From: Romanomermis culicivorax
Lineage: Eukaryota; Nematoda; Enoplea; Mermithida; Mermithidae
Assembly: GCA_963922205.1 (NCBI GenBank)
Contig: CAWUHX010000095.1
Location: 806,001-870,000 of the forward strand
Length of the DNA stretch: 64,000 nucleotides
Reading direction: 5' to 3'
Shown piece by piece: positions 24,001 through 37,500 of this stretch. The translations under genes were made by a program, and so were the position numbers. The notes beneath the pieces are model-generated. The model was not told the DNA's origin. It was given only the letters and a program-made list of their open reading frames with translations, and made no database searches. Each line of letters starts with the position of its first letter. The first letter of the stretch is position 1.

Positions 24001-27000
24001 GCCGATTAAAATCATATAATCCAGGATTAAAAGTGTAATTGCTGATTGAAAACTGTACAACGTATACAGTCTATAGTGTTGGTGTACAGCTTTTCCTTCA
24101 GTACGTCGCCTTTCGTCATGAATTTATCGTTATCAATTTTTCTCGTGATATCCACTTCAAAGTCCACGTGTCACTAGAAAACCACCAATTTTGATTCTGA
24201 AGAAATTGAATTATTTTGAAGAAAATAAAAATAAAATCACTTAAATTTTTTATAAAAAAATTTTTATAGAATTTTTATATAAAAAATTTCGTTTTTAAAT
24301 AATTTTCTTGTTTATTTTTTATTTTTATTATTTTTTTATCCAATTAGTTCTCTTGCTCTGTCCTTACATAACTCAAATCGCGACCAGAACTTCTGATTTG
24401 AATATGCTACCATCGGATTCGATCTGTCCAGGAAATGACGAATTTGTACTTGATTTTCTGTTTCATTCTCGTTTAAACTTGATTTTCTGCTTCATCCTCA
24501 TTTAGATCGTCCAAAAAATCAACAACAGTTATTTTTTACCTGTTAAACCGACTATGCAATCGCAATAACAGATATAATCGGCCTTTTAAACCTGGGGTGG
24601 GCAGGATTGAAAACTCAGATTATTATAATCGTCGATTATGATAATCGAGCTTTAATCGGCTGACGAACTTACGAAAAAAATTTAATCCTGGATTATAAGC
24701 GACGTTTAATCGCCGATTACTATAATCGGCCTTTAATCCGCCAACAAACTTACAGCCCTCAGACTTAAACCTGCTAACGACCAAGTTTAACTTTTCTGTT
24801 GCGCTAAACCCGAGCTCGGATTTAAAAATTGGCAAAAATTTTCATGCAACCCAACAGATTGAGCTCGAGTTTAGCTCCACCTTCATGCAACCGCTAAACC
24901 TGAGCTCAGACTTAAAGTGGTCGGGTTTAGCTCGAGCTCGAGTTTAACTGCCTTGATGCAACCGGCCCCAGGATTGCTCCACAGCTTTGCATTCACTGAT
25001 GATATGCATTATGTCTTATTTTTTTTCAGTGCGTACGTTCTCCAGATTCTTTCAACTTGTATTTTTAGCAACGAATTTAGAATTAATATATTGTGCAGGA
25101 TTCTGGAGTGGAATTGTCTGATCGGTATTTTTTCCTCCTGCAGTACCTTCCATGCCTATCCTATTTAATTTCCAGTTTAACATTCCAGTTTAATAACAAA
25201 ATATAACACTTTGGTGTAACTTTAATATTTCGTTTCATGATAATGGGTCAATTTCTTCAACTTCCTTTACTCCTTGATGTAAAATTTATTGAAACAAACT
25301 AGGTCAGAAAACATTGCTTATCCAAAAGTTATTGATACGAAATTATTGATTTTTCATTGAAGATTTATTGTTTGAAACTTTTTCTTCACAATACATCCTG
25401 TTTCAAAAAACGAATTTCCCTTATTCTGTTCAGAAAATTCTACAAAACCCGTCATGGTTGATCAGTCAATTTTTTCCAACGCTTCGTTCATCGCCTTGGC
25501 CGACGCTCGAACAGAATTTCAACGATGGCGACCAGTTTCGACAACGGCGAGGAATAACAACGACAGTCTTTTATTATTACCGAAAAATAACCCAAGACTA
25601 CAGAACGACTTTAACTTATTATCGCCGCCTAGTACAGCAACAGCCGACTATTTAGACGAATCTTGCATCACTACTGCTACTACTAATACTTTTGGACAAA
25701 ATATGCAAATGGGCGATATCGTGTCTGATACTTTGACGACGGAAGCAGTTGACGGTCAATTTGCGGCGCCGTTTTTTAGACCAACTTTAAGGTACAGGAT
25801 GATGGCTCCTCCGTCTTTCGTCGACCCTCGACAATCGTTGGACGGCCATTACGAAGCGGCGGCGTCGAGCAGATCTTTGAGGCACTGCTTCAATCCACAT
25901 CGGGTGAGTATCGGTGACGAATTTCGAGTGAGCATCGTGTCTCGTGGGACAGCGGTAAAGGTCTCCATACTTTCCAGGAACAAAAATCGAGTTTGCAAGA
26001 AAATGAGAATAGGTTTCTGTTTTTTGACGTGTATTTCAAGCAAAATAATCTATTATCTGAAGAATGATCATTTCCGATGTTATTTTGTAAAACTGGTTCT
26101 TCATATGCATCTAAAACATCTGGGCAGCCATGCAAACTCGAAATGGACAAGTGTGACCTTTTAGTACAGATTTCGCTTGACTTTCTCTGATACAAAACGG
26201 TAATTTTGATTTGTGGCTGATCCACCAGAATTCAACATTCTCTTAAGATAAGTTTTCTGATCTAACATCATGTTTTTTCAAGTTTCTTGATTGTTGCTTT
26301 TTCAAGGTTACACCCATTTCCAAAATTTGATGAAATTCGATAATAAAATTCCGAATCGAAATTCTCGTTGAAACTAGGATCAAGAGAATCTCAGAATTAG
26401 AAAATACTGTTTCAATATGGTCGGAAATGAAAATGTAGAATGAACAATATGATACTGATGCATCGTATTTTTAGAAAGAAATATTATCCGAAAGATTGAG
26501 GGATGACGCATAATATTGAGTAAAAAATCAAAAAAGTAAAAGAATATACGTGAAAAGAATATAAAGAAGAAATGATGGAAAACATGACAATCATCATGTG
26601 ACGCCTCAGTCATGAATGACTGTCGTTTTACCCTAATTTTCATCATGCAAGGTGCCAAATTGGATCTGACAAGATCCAACACCGATTACGAACTTTCAGT
26701 CGCAGCTGGGTTACATTCTTGTCAAAAATCAATCGTAGTTATTGTTACGACCTTGACTATAAATGTAAATGCAGCCAAATCTGCCCAGAGTCACGCTCCA
26801 TTGAGAACGGATTTTTCACGTTTTGCACCGTAAAAAAGAAACCTTCAAGCAAAGGGATGCAAGTCATGCACTGGTCCCAAGTATGTTACTACAGTCACTC
26901 ATATTCTACACAGCTGGGTTCCTAATACTTTAAAATATGACGTATAGTCAACAAGTCCTTGATCAATACTTGAATATTCCATACTCCATCTTAAAATTGA

Positions 27001-28541
27001 AATCTTATTGAAGCCTGATAAATCTGAAAATCTACTGAAAGTGGAATTCTATCGGTGGTCAGCCAAAATTCTGAATGGTCTATAGATAGTATCCAAACCG
27101 TGCGATAAAACGTATGGTTTCGACCTTAATCATGTTTCCGATTTCTGTTTTGCTGAATCATTTTACATACGATTTCTGCTCAGTTTAAACTGCTTTTTGG
27201 CGTGAATCTATGGAATAAGGAAATTACATCAGCAAATGCATATTAAGCAAAATTTACACTGTGAAGAATGAAACAGACTTATGTCAGAAAAATAAGCTAC
27301 CCATTTTTCTCGATTTTTGCTGACAGTTTTCAAGACACAATGCAACACTCGTATTAAGGGAAACTAATTACTGTAAGAAAATAGTAATCACAATCAAATG
27401 CTTAAATTTATTTTAGAAGTGGATTATGCTCTTCTCAGGGTGGTATGCTCCACAGAACATTTCCTCGTTTCGTCCATCCGGCAATGATGACCAATACAAT
27501 GTTGCCTTGTGCGCCCAGATTTGGACGAGTATTCTACAATCCTCATACCGTTCCGTTTACGCGAAATCGATCAAGCGGATTACCAACGCCATCCCGTCAA
27601 CGTTTGGCGTTTCATTCAGCCAAAAGACCCTATTTTTTGACTTTCGGGATACCACCTGGTCGGTTGGCCGTCGAAGGTTTGTTCATGTTGTGTATTTTGT
27701 AGGATACTCCGAGGGTGACAGTTCCACGTGGAATCTCTTGTTTTGAGAGATTTCTGAAGACAATTTTTGACCATGGGATTCTATGAATTGGAACGCCAAA
27801 AATTTTTACGGTTTTATAAAGCTATGACCTAACGGGTAATTCGGCGCAATCAATTCACAAGGAGACGGTAAATAGTTTACTGTTGAAGTTGATGGAAATT
27901 TGCAATTCTCTGGGTTAGGGTTACCGCATAGTCTATTTTTTAGGAGCTTGTAAATCGAAAAATAACAACAATTTTCAGGTCGAAATTCTTTATACAAAGC
28001 TTTTACAATAGAATTTTTTCTCAACAAAAAGTGTTAAAGGTCAGTTCAGCACTCACAAATTTTTGGTCCAAGCAGAAAATCTTAAAAATATAAGATTGTT
28101 TTTCACTGTTATTTAGAAGCATTTCAAGAAAAACAGGCTACATAGTTTTTAATATTTTATTTGAGGTCGTCCATCAAACCCCAGATTTTCCGAACCGATT
28201 ACATGCCCACCCGAATCGCCTCCCAGTTACAACCAAAAATCGACTAGTTCATCGATTACCGCGCCTCAACAGCAAATGTTGCCGCCCTCAATACAGGCTG
28301 CAGCCTTCAAGGGTAGCAACCATAACCTCAAAGATCCCGTTACAGTGACTTCAGCAGTCGCTGTGCCGTCGCCCTTGCACGCCAAGCGCTTCTGCCAAAC
28401 GAAGATTATGGAATTGTGGCACTTGTTGTCTGGAAACGTGGAAAAGGCGCGGAGGACATTTTTCGGCGATTTATGGCTGCCACCCGACGAGGAAGCTTTC
28501 ACGATAGGTGACAGTCTGCCGTTGTAAATTAAAACCTCGCG

Positions 28542-28572
<31 letters not shown>

Positions 28573-31500
28573 CTTTTCTTTTCTTTTCTTTTCTTTTCTT
28601 TTCTTTTCTTTTCTTTTCTTTTCTTTTCTTTTCTTTTCTTTTCTTTTCTTTTCTTTTCTTTTCTTTTCTTTTCTTTTCTTTTCTTTTCTTTTCTTTTCTT
28701 TTCTTTTCTTTTCTTTTCTTTTCTTTTCTTTTCTTTTCTTTTCTTTTCTTTTCTTTTCTTTTCTTTTCTTTTCTTTTCTTTTCTTTTCTTTTCTTTTCTT
28801 TTCTTTTCTTTTCTTTTCTTTTCTTTTCTTTTCTTTTCTTTTCTTTTCTTTTCTTTTCTTTTCTTTTCTTTTCTTTTCTTTTCTTTTCTTTTCTTTTCTT
28901 TTCTTTTCTTTTCTTTTCTTTTCTTTTCTTTTCTTTTCTTTTCTTTTCTTTTCTTTTCTTTTCTTTTCTTTTCTTTTCTTTTCTTTTCTTTTCTTTTCTT
29001 TTCTTTTCTTTTCTTTTCTTTTCTTTTCTTTTCTTTTCTTTTCTTTTCTTTTCTTTTCTTTTCTTTTCTTTTCTTTTCTTTTCTTTTCTTTTCTTTTCTT
29101 TTCTTTTCTTTTCTTTTCTTTTCTTTTCTTTTCTTTTCTTTTCTTTTCTTTTCTTTTCTTTTCTTTTCTTTTCTTTTCTTTTCTTTTCTTTTCTTTTCTT
29201 TTCTTTTCTTTTCTTTTCTTTTCTTTTCTTTTCTTTTCTTTTCTTTTCTTTTCTTTTCTTTAATTCTCAGTTTTTAAGACTGCGCTCCAGGTGACTCAAT
29301 CAAAACCTTGTTAGCGCTTAGAACGCCCGTTTGGCCCCCGGTAGTATCAAAAATTCTGCTAATTTGCGTCAAGAAAGTGCCCTGTGGTAAAGACGATAAT
29401 TGTTTGAGACGTTTGAGGGATCACACTCGTTGGATGAGGAACGATTTGCAAAATCACGTCGCATCGTACAAGTCTTTCCGGCAGCTTCGGAGTTCGGATA
29501 ACATTGACTATTGGTATGAACGTTTTTCACATCCTTATCTAAATGCCAAACTTTTGCTGAGATTTTATTGCAGTGGTGTTTTCGAATTTTTTTCACATAA
29601 TTCAAATTACTTAGACGTTTCCGTTTTCCGAGCATAGCCACTGGAAATCTTTTTTTAGATCTAATTCAAGGAAAGGCTGCTGCAGTAATTCTGATATCTA
29701 TAAAGTTCTTCAGATTTTAATATGCTTATCGCGGACGCTCCAATCATTTGATTTTTTTGTAAATTCAGAATTTATTTTTTTCTCACCGTATAGGTATTTA
29801 CAAAGACACAGTTGTGAATTTAATTTGATACGTTTCATCAATTCGACGTTCCATTCTAAAGCTGTCGCTGAGTTGTTGATCAAAGATTTTTTGCACGGTT
29901 TGGACTATTTGCACAATCAAGGTCAACAGTATTTATTCCACGGCGGATTGAAGCCGTCGAACGTTTTGATCGACTTACAAGCCGACGGTCGCTTGTCGTT
30001 AATTTTAGTCGATTTTGGATTTGGAAGATTGAGGTGAGAATGATCTAGGCGATATTTCTGGGAGACAAATAAGCGAAGAACGCTCACTATAGTGGGTGTA
30101 TAAATTTATAAAAACAATTGATATTGTATTTGATTTGAAAAAAGTGGTCTCCTTCATTTTTTCATAAAAAAAAGTTTTACGGTCAGCTCGTCTTCGTACC
30201 ACCATTATCTTTTTCACGTAAATATAACATATTTTTCTGACATAATAGATGTCCGAAGGTCGGAATTTTGCACGAGATTAAATGCCTAACAGCCAATGGC
30301 CGTCATTTGAACGAACTTTGTTGGAAACCGCCGGAATTTTTCGATTCGACCGACCACAAATCGTTCGCTTTGACCAGATGCGCGGCGACGGCTTCCTCTT
30401 CCTCACCGTCCTTTCCATTGACTTCGTCGTCGTCGTCATGGTTGCATTGCAGGTACGGTTCAGCGTCGGACGCCTATTCGGCAGGACTTTTGGTCTACTT
30501 TTTGCTGACCAAACGACACCCGTTCGCTATAAATTTTCAAACGACGATGATGCATTTAAAGTGAGTGGGACTATAAGTGATGAACTACAGTAAGCAACGC
30601 TAGATTTTTAATAGAGAGAAAATTCGAGCTACTGTAGGCTACAGTACGCTGTTTGATGAATTACATACGTTATCAAAGTTAGAAAGTGTGTCAGACCCTA
30701 AAACCTGTGAGATTTGATTAAAAGTGCCAAAATATGATTTTCTTCGTCTGCATGGCTATCTTATTAGATGAATCATCAAAATTATAGTATGTTTTTGTTG
30801 AAATACTTCTAAATTTAAGAATGGAAATCAAACACTATTTCGTATTTTCGCTATTTTTTCTAAGCCATATGTAGCATATGACTGAAAGTCCATGAGCCCA
30901 CTAAACTAACCCTTAAAATTTTTTGAGTAAAAAATCCTACTGTAAAAGCTTTGTGTAAACGAGCTCGAGGGCGGACTAATTTTTTCATGTATCCGTTTAC
31001 AAGCATTGTATAAAAAACAAACTGTAGCAATGTTTTCTGTCGCTTTTCTCGAATATTTTGAGGTCATTGTGTAGAAACAAAAGCTGCTGCTACGAGCGGT
31101 ATTGCGTCATTCTTCGATGCAGTTAGAGTAAACAATCCTGTAAAGCTTCAATCGGGAGATAGTTGCATAAAAGTTGATGAAAATTTGATTATTTGCGAAT
31201 TAAAGATTTAAAAAGATTTCTTCGGCATTTTAGCCAAAGAAACGGCAGAAATCTTTAAAAAATAGAATTGAATCATGTCCTCTGAGATTTAGCATTGGAT
31301 ATGAGCTGGTAAAAAGCTTGAATTATTGAACAAAAATGAAGCATTTCCTTTATTTGATTACCGTTTTATCAGAAGAGAAATCAGGTCAAAAAAGCTGAAA
31401 AATCGAATTTCGAATTAATGAATCAAAATTTTCCGTAAAATGGCCCAACCTAAAGAGCCTACGTACATGTCAAACATAGGAGTCCCTTTTATGAGCAGGC

Positions 31501-34500
31501 GTTTTGGGCGTTTTAGGCGTTTTAGAGGTTCATCATGTATGAAAGGGCGTTTTGGGCATTTTAAGGCGTTTTGGCATTTTAAAGCGTTTTGGGCATTTTG
31601 GCATTTTGAGGCGTTTTGGCATTTTAAGGCGTTTTGGGCATTTTGGGCATTTTGAGGCGTTTTGGCATTTTAAGGCGTTTTGGGCATTTTGGCTTTTTAA
31701 GGCGTTTTGGCATTTTAAGGCGTTTTGACATTTTGAGGCGTTTTGGCATTTTAAGGCGTTTTGGCATTTTAAAGCGTTTTGGGCATTTTGGCATTTTGAG
31801 GCGTTTTGGCATTTTAAGGCGTTTTGGGCATTTTGAGGCGTTTTGGCATTTTAAGGCGTTTTGGGCATTTTGGCATTTTAAGGCGTTTTGGCATTTTAAG
31901 GCGTTTTGACATTTTGAGGTGTTTTGGCATTTAAGGCGTTTTGGCATTTTAAGGCGTTTTGGGCATTTTAAGGCTTTTTGGGCGTTTTAGGGCGTTATGT
32001 TGGCATTTTAAGGCATTTTTGCGTTTTAAGTCATTTTGAGCTTTTTAAGTTGTTTTGAATTTTTTTAGGTATAGTTTGCAGGTTTCAAGCACACATGTGC
32101 GAGGAGCATACAGGAAGCGTACATATACCCCCCAGAGGTTTAGATTTTGAAGTTTTTTATGCATGAAATACTCGAAAAAAAATGTTTGACATATATTTTG
32201 TGGGATCTTGGGCCCAAAAAATCAGGGTCAGCCACCTCTCCAAAAATTTGGAGCTGCACATGTATGGTTTTGCCTTTTTTATTTTCAAGTATTCACATAT
32301 TTCCTGAAGTCAACACTTTATTGCCTGAACATTGTAAAGCTGCTCCATATGAATGTACACATTGTAACTCTGCTTATTTTCACACTGTAATCTATTTGAG
32401 AAACACATAGTAAATACTCATAATAATTTTACAATAATGATTAATGACGCACAAACTTAATGTAAAGTAAGATAAAAGGATGAAGTACGAATAAGTTACT
32501 ATCATTTATAAATCAAAATTCATTCACTCCAGCCAGCTTTTCAATGAAAATGTCAAAAATGGACCCTTTAACATCTTTAAAGTTTTGTCTAAAGGAGAAT
32601 TCATCCAAATGGGCTGCCGATCTAATAGTCCGTCTGAGCAAATCTTGTCAATAAGGTCACAGTACGGATGCGGTTGCGTTGAACCAGCAATTGAGAAAAA
32701 AACTTCACCCGTACTAGCATTCGTTTTTGTGCCAAATGCTTTAGCCATACTCGATCCAGAATATAGATTGTTGAGAAGACCACGGAAAGTTTGCCATTCC
32801 TGGCCACAGCCGCTGATGGTACTGGCCAAAGCTGGGGCAAACTCGTCTGATGCCCACAGGAAAACACCATTTGTTTTTTCTAACGTTTTATAAAGTCCAG
32901 AATGTGTAAACTCTGGGAACGTAATTTTATCCAAATTCTTTTCAATTTCGATTTTTGTGAGTGGGTCTTGTAAATATTGTTGAAAAGCTTGCGACTTTCC
33001 ACCGCCTGGAGCGCACACACTGATAAGGAACATGTTCGGTTTCACGGAGTAATCATTATTTGTATCCTAAAAGTGTGGAAAGTGTGAAAGATTGTATAAA
33101 TAGTGTATTTACAAGAAAAAATGTGGCTTGCGTTTTTTAAGTGTCTAAAGAAAGGAAATCTTTGTTTCCTTATATTCTTTCTTTTCCCATTCTCTGTTCT
33201 TTTCTTTTTCTAATTTTGTTTTGCTTTATCTTTTCTATTTGCTTTTATTTGCTTATTTTTGACTCTGTTAATTTTCTCCAATCTTGCACAATATTTGCTT
33301 TATGTTTCTGTTCATTAATTCCCGTATTGGTTGTTTGCATGGTGATGATTGGTGGGTTTTTAACTGCCTTTCATTTCCCACGTTTTTTTTCTCATGCTGC
33401 TTGGTCGGTTGTAGGTTCCAACCTACTTTATTCCACAATTGGTAGGCTAATTTGCTTATTCATCTCATCTTCTTCCTCTTTTTCTGTTTATTTGTATTCT
33501 TTTTTCCATTTCATTTTCTCATATTTTTGTTTCGGCTTCTGTTTCTTCATTCTCTCTTTTTTCTTTCTCTTTCTTATCCTTTTCCCATTTCATTTTCTCT
33601 ATTTTTTCTTCCTTCATTTTTTCAGTTTTTTTTCTATTTCTTCTCTTTATTTTGTTACAGTTTCAATCTAATTTCATATACAAATATACTTTTTCCTTCC
33701 ATCTTCTGCTATAAAATTTATAGGAAATTTATTCTTTCACACAATTTTTGCAGCTCCATATCACAATATGAAGCAAAGATTTAGGGGCAGAGTTAAAAAA
33801 TTCTGCTCGGTTCGATACCTGCAGTGCCATCTAGCCCAGTCGGTCCCAATTTTGGTTATTTCCCGAAAATTGTTGTCAGGTTCTCAAAAAGTTGTGCAAA
33901 TTCTGAATAATATTTTTTCCAATTACACACTCCAAATTTAGTTGTCTAATATTTTCAGTTGTGAAATAAATTGGAAAGTAATTGAAAATCAAATAGAGGA
34001 TCATTAAAAATTGATTAATAATAAAATATAGAAAAAAATAATCAGAAGGAAATATCTTTTGAAAAGTGCATTCATTGGTCGGGCTAATGGGACAGTCCAT
34101 TACGGGTACACATCATTCCCCAAGATGGCGTTTTGTGCATCATTGCATGAGCTGTTATGGTGCGACCTTGTGACAAAACAGTAGGGTCTGTTGAGTGTTT
34201 GGTTCATCAGTTGAGTACCAAAAATGAGCTCGCCAGAACGAACTATGATGGAAGATCTACGAGTATATATGTTTGGAATTACTTGTATATGGAGTTTTGT
34301 CGAAGGCGCCACAGTAATTGAGATCGCGGGAATAAAGTTTCCAAATATAAGTTCTGGCTTCGTATTATTTCTACTCGAATCACGAAGAAATAAATCGCGA
34401 ATCTAAAGTTGCGAATGACATTTCATCATAGCAAGATTTTTTTCAAATTTGTTTCTGTGAGACTTACATCTTTTGAATCAAATAGTCTTGCAAAATCGAT

Positions 34501-37500
34501 ACGCTCTTGATATGCTACTATATAGGCCCCGGTAGCTCTACCTTCTGAAATTTTACATAAACTATTCCTTGGCATTTTTGTGAATGTCACAAATAAAACA
34601 AAAGTGGGAGAAAAACAATATGAATTTGTGTGAAAATCACAAATTAATAACGAAAAGTGAAAATAATGAATTTGTATACATGAAACAGCTGGTAGTATTT
34701 TTATAATTGGATATACTGAAGCCAATGTTCATAGTATGTTACACTTTTCTCATTGTTGGGTTTACTTGTTTTCTTTTTGTTCCTATGCACTCACTGAAAA
34801 AAACCTAGCCCGTGAACTTCATGCATCCAAATTTCGACTTGTATTGGATATACAGCTTGTAAGTTTTTCTTCTTTTGCCTTGACCTACACTTTTGGCTTT
34901 TGATACTTGCTTTTCTATGGCAAATTTTCTTTCATTCGTTGGCCATTTCTGTATTTTTAATTTTTATATGGAGGCAGACGAACAAGAAAATATGCTAATT
35001 GGTCAGCTGTTGTTTTCACACTTTTCCACACATACATAGACATACTTGTAAGGCGAAAGAAAAATTTTACTTTTCTGCAAAACGCGTAAAACTCCAAAGA
35101 AATAAAAAAATGCTATGAAAGCGATGCAAGACGCTAAAAAGTTTGTCTTTTGTGTAAAGGCCCAAAATGCCAAACGCCGAAAATCAGCTTTTCTGTTAAA
35201 ACGTCGGAAAGTATCCTTTTCTGTACAACGTTCAAAATGCCCCAAACGTCGAAAAAGATCTACTCTGTTAAGACACCCAAAACGCCGAAAAAACCTTTTT
35301 GTAAAACGCCAAACCGCCCAAAACGCCCAAAAAGCCTTGAAAAACATTTTGTGTTAAAATGCCCAAACCGCCCAAAACGCCTAAGAAATAAAAAGGATGT
35401 TGAAAGCACCATTTTTCTGGTGGGCGTTTTGGCAAGTAGGCGTTTTATGTTGGCCCCGTAAAATTCCCTAAAACCGTCTTCAATTTTCAGTTTTCGTAAA
35501 AATGAATTTTTTTTGAATTTTCGATAGGTACGTTCCTCAACAAGGGGGAACAGCAAGGACAAAGTATTTTAGTTGTAGATATGTCGAACGAGCGCAAATT
35601 AGCGAATTAACTACTGATTAATTTTACACTACAGTAAATTACGTTCGAAATGACAGACGCGGCGAAAAGCAAAAAAGTATGTTAAATATGCTGTGAAATT
35701 TTGACTCGGTAGAAAACCATCTACTGCAGAAAAAAACTAAATTTTTTTCTAACAATGGCACGCCATAATCATAGATCACGCTGTTTATCCACTTTTGATT
35801 TACGTAGTACTGCGTGTGGCCACCTTAAGGCTCATTTATACTTGCCTTTTTCGAGGAACGGAGCGGAACGGATTGCCAACAGCTTGGAACGCTCAGCCTG
35901 AAAATCTACTTTCGGCCGGAAACGATAACTGCATTTCGCGAAAAACGACCAACAGTAGCCTCCAACCGAACCAAACGGAAAGTTTCCTTTTTGTTCGGTT
36001 ACGTTTCGTCGATTGCATTCCGCTCCGTCCCGTTCCCCTCTGTCGGAAAAGGCACGTATAAATGAGCCTCTAGTGTTAGTCGAAAAGTTTTAACCATTCA
36101 AAAAAGTTACGAAGAAAAAATTTTCTGCTCTTTTGTTTACCGCTCATGGACGAGAAATTTTTTTCGTACAGTAGTAAGCTTTTACCGGTTTTTCATTGTT
36201 GAACTCACATTCATGGATACGCTGCATCGATTGTTTTAAAATGAGTACAATATGAATGCTTTATCCGCGGGGCATCTTCACTCTGGCATTTGCGCAGTCT
36301 ACAAAAACAATGGAATTCACGTTCGCGATCTAATGAACAACAAGAATAGCTTCGAAGAAGTCGAATCAAATAATTTTGTTTAAACAAGCTCCTGTTGGGC
36401 TGGCAGGCATCATGATTTTGTTTTCCCTTCGCATTTTTAAGTTACAAACTTAATGAAAATTCGATGATTGAGTAAAAGTACTGGCTTTGAGAATGGTTAT
36501 GGAAGCCAGTGCATTATTCGCCGACATTGGATTGCTTCTACTAAAGAGTAGGCTACGAAATGCTTGACCGACATGAAAAAGATGACTGTCCACAGTCCAG
36601 ACCGTTATTCCATTGGAGCTGTGGGTACACCGTTTTACATGTTGAAAATAAACCCGGAACCGATTTTTTTGAAATTCGTTTATGCTAATTCTTTACTCCA
36701 TTCATTTTGGAATTATCGATGCAGCGGACGGAGTTTCGGCAAGCGCAACCTCACTAGAGATCAGGAAATCAATTTAGATTATCTTGAAATGATTGAAAAA
36801 AGTGATTAGCAATGACCATGTATCATGAAGAAACAAATTACTTATTAAAATTTATCGAGCCCTATCGATCATTCCAAAATGAATGGAGTAGTGAAAACAA
36901 GATCCGAGTCATCGACGATAGCACGTGTCATTTAAGAATTTACAACTCCGAATCGTCCGTCGTCGGCCCCGATAATTTCTTGTCGTTTTTGACGGCATCG
37001 TATCTGCTCTATTCTCAGGGAATACTAGAAAAGTTAGCAAAAGATCTGAAAATATTACCAAGAATGTTTATTCTTCTTGAAATGAGCACGCCCTATTTTT
37101 CATAGTCGGTCAGGCCATTTTTTTTCGTTTTTATAGTCAAGGTTTATGGCTTCACCCTGAAATCAATTTGTATTTGAAAATCTTCCTCATTTTAGATCGT
37201 GCATGCAAGAAGAACACTATTCTTTGGACGGCGTAGAGGATGAAATCCGCGACGTTTTGAAACACCTCCTATCGTCAGAAGTCCGCCGTCGTCCGACCGT
37301 CGGCCAATTGCTCGACGAGCCTTTATGCTGGAACGGCGAAAGACGCCTGAAATTTTTGCTCGACGTCGCCGCCGGTCGCAACCATTATTTACAAGACGCC
37401 AACGGTAGTGATGGCAGCAGGCTGAGAGCCGAATTGCGAACCGATGCCGGCCACGCCGGTCGCCTCATGGCCCTTGATATACCACCGGCTTTGGTGAACA

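Larger units (their letters stand above)
21033..25433 (+). other. Intron 1 of IRE1-like gene, filled with transposons
   Basis: GT-AG intron of 4.4 kb joining phase 1 ends. It contains a small telomere-like array, a mariner-like MITE, and a foldback element with another nested inside it. Confidence 0.6.
31442..35456. mobile_element. Foldback element with minisatellite arms and a cargo gene, 4.0 kb
   Basis: Ends GGCCCAACCTAAA and (inverted) GGGCCAACATAAA are related. The left arm (31497-32055) is a tandem array of GGCGTTTTGGCATTTTAA-like units. The right arm (about 35110-35450) carries the same motif inverted and more degenerate (AAACGCCCAAAATGCC). The exact duplication CGTAAAAT bounds the whole. 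The interior contains a minus-strand spliced gene with a P-loop (32524-34544). The element lies in an intron of the IRE1-like gene, in the opposite transcriptional sense. Arms and 8-bp duplication match the style of the element at 15339-17829. Confidence 0.7.
30561..37195 (+). other. Intron 7 of IRE1-like gene, 6.6 kb
   Basis: GT-AG intron joining phase 2 ends. It contains the 4-kb foldback element with a minus-strand gene, a MITE at 35828-36069, and a short coding-like patch (36889-37032). Confidence 0.6.

Noticed and set aside
27426-27746. Alternative 106-codon frame over IRE1-like exon 3
   Set aside because: Its phase does not match exon 2 or exon 4, while the overlapping frame does.
28508-29263. 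251-codon open frame of repeating FFSFL
   Set aside because: Direct translation of the TTTTC microsatellite. It lies in an intron and has no real protein features.
31440-31947. Open frames of repeated RFGILRRFGHF or KMPKRLK
   Set aside because: Both strands are open only because of the 17-19-base minisatellite unit.
33141-33784. Long plus-strand frames rich in Phe, Leu and Ser (33141-33671 and 33452-33784)
   Set aside because: Pyrimidine-rich intron-like sequence antisense to the DUF3987-like gene. Two frames overlap, composition alone explains the openness, and no splice context fits.
33800-33850. B-box-like GGTTCGATACC suggesting a tRNA or SINE
   Set aside because: No matching A box, cloverleaf or tail was found around it.
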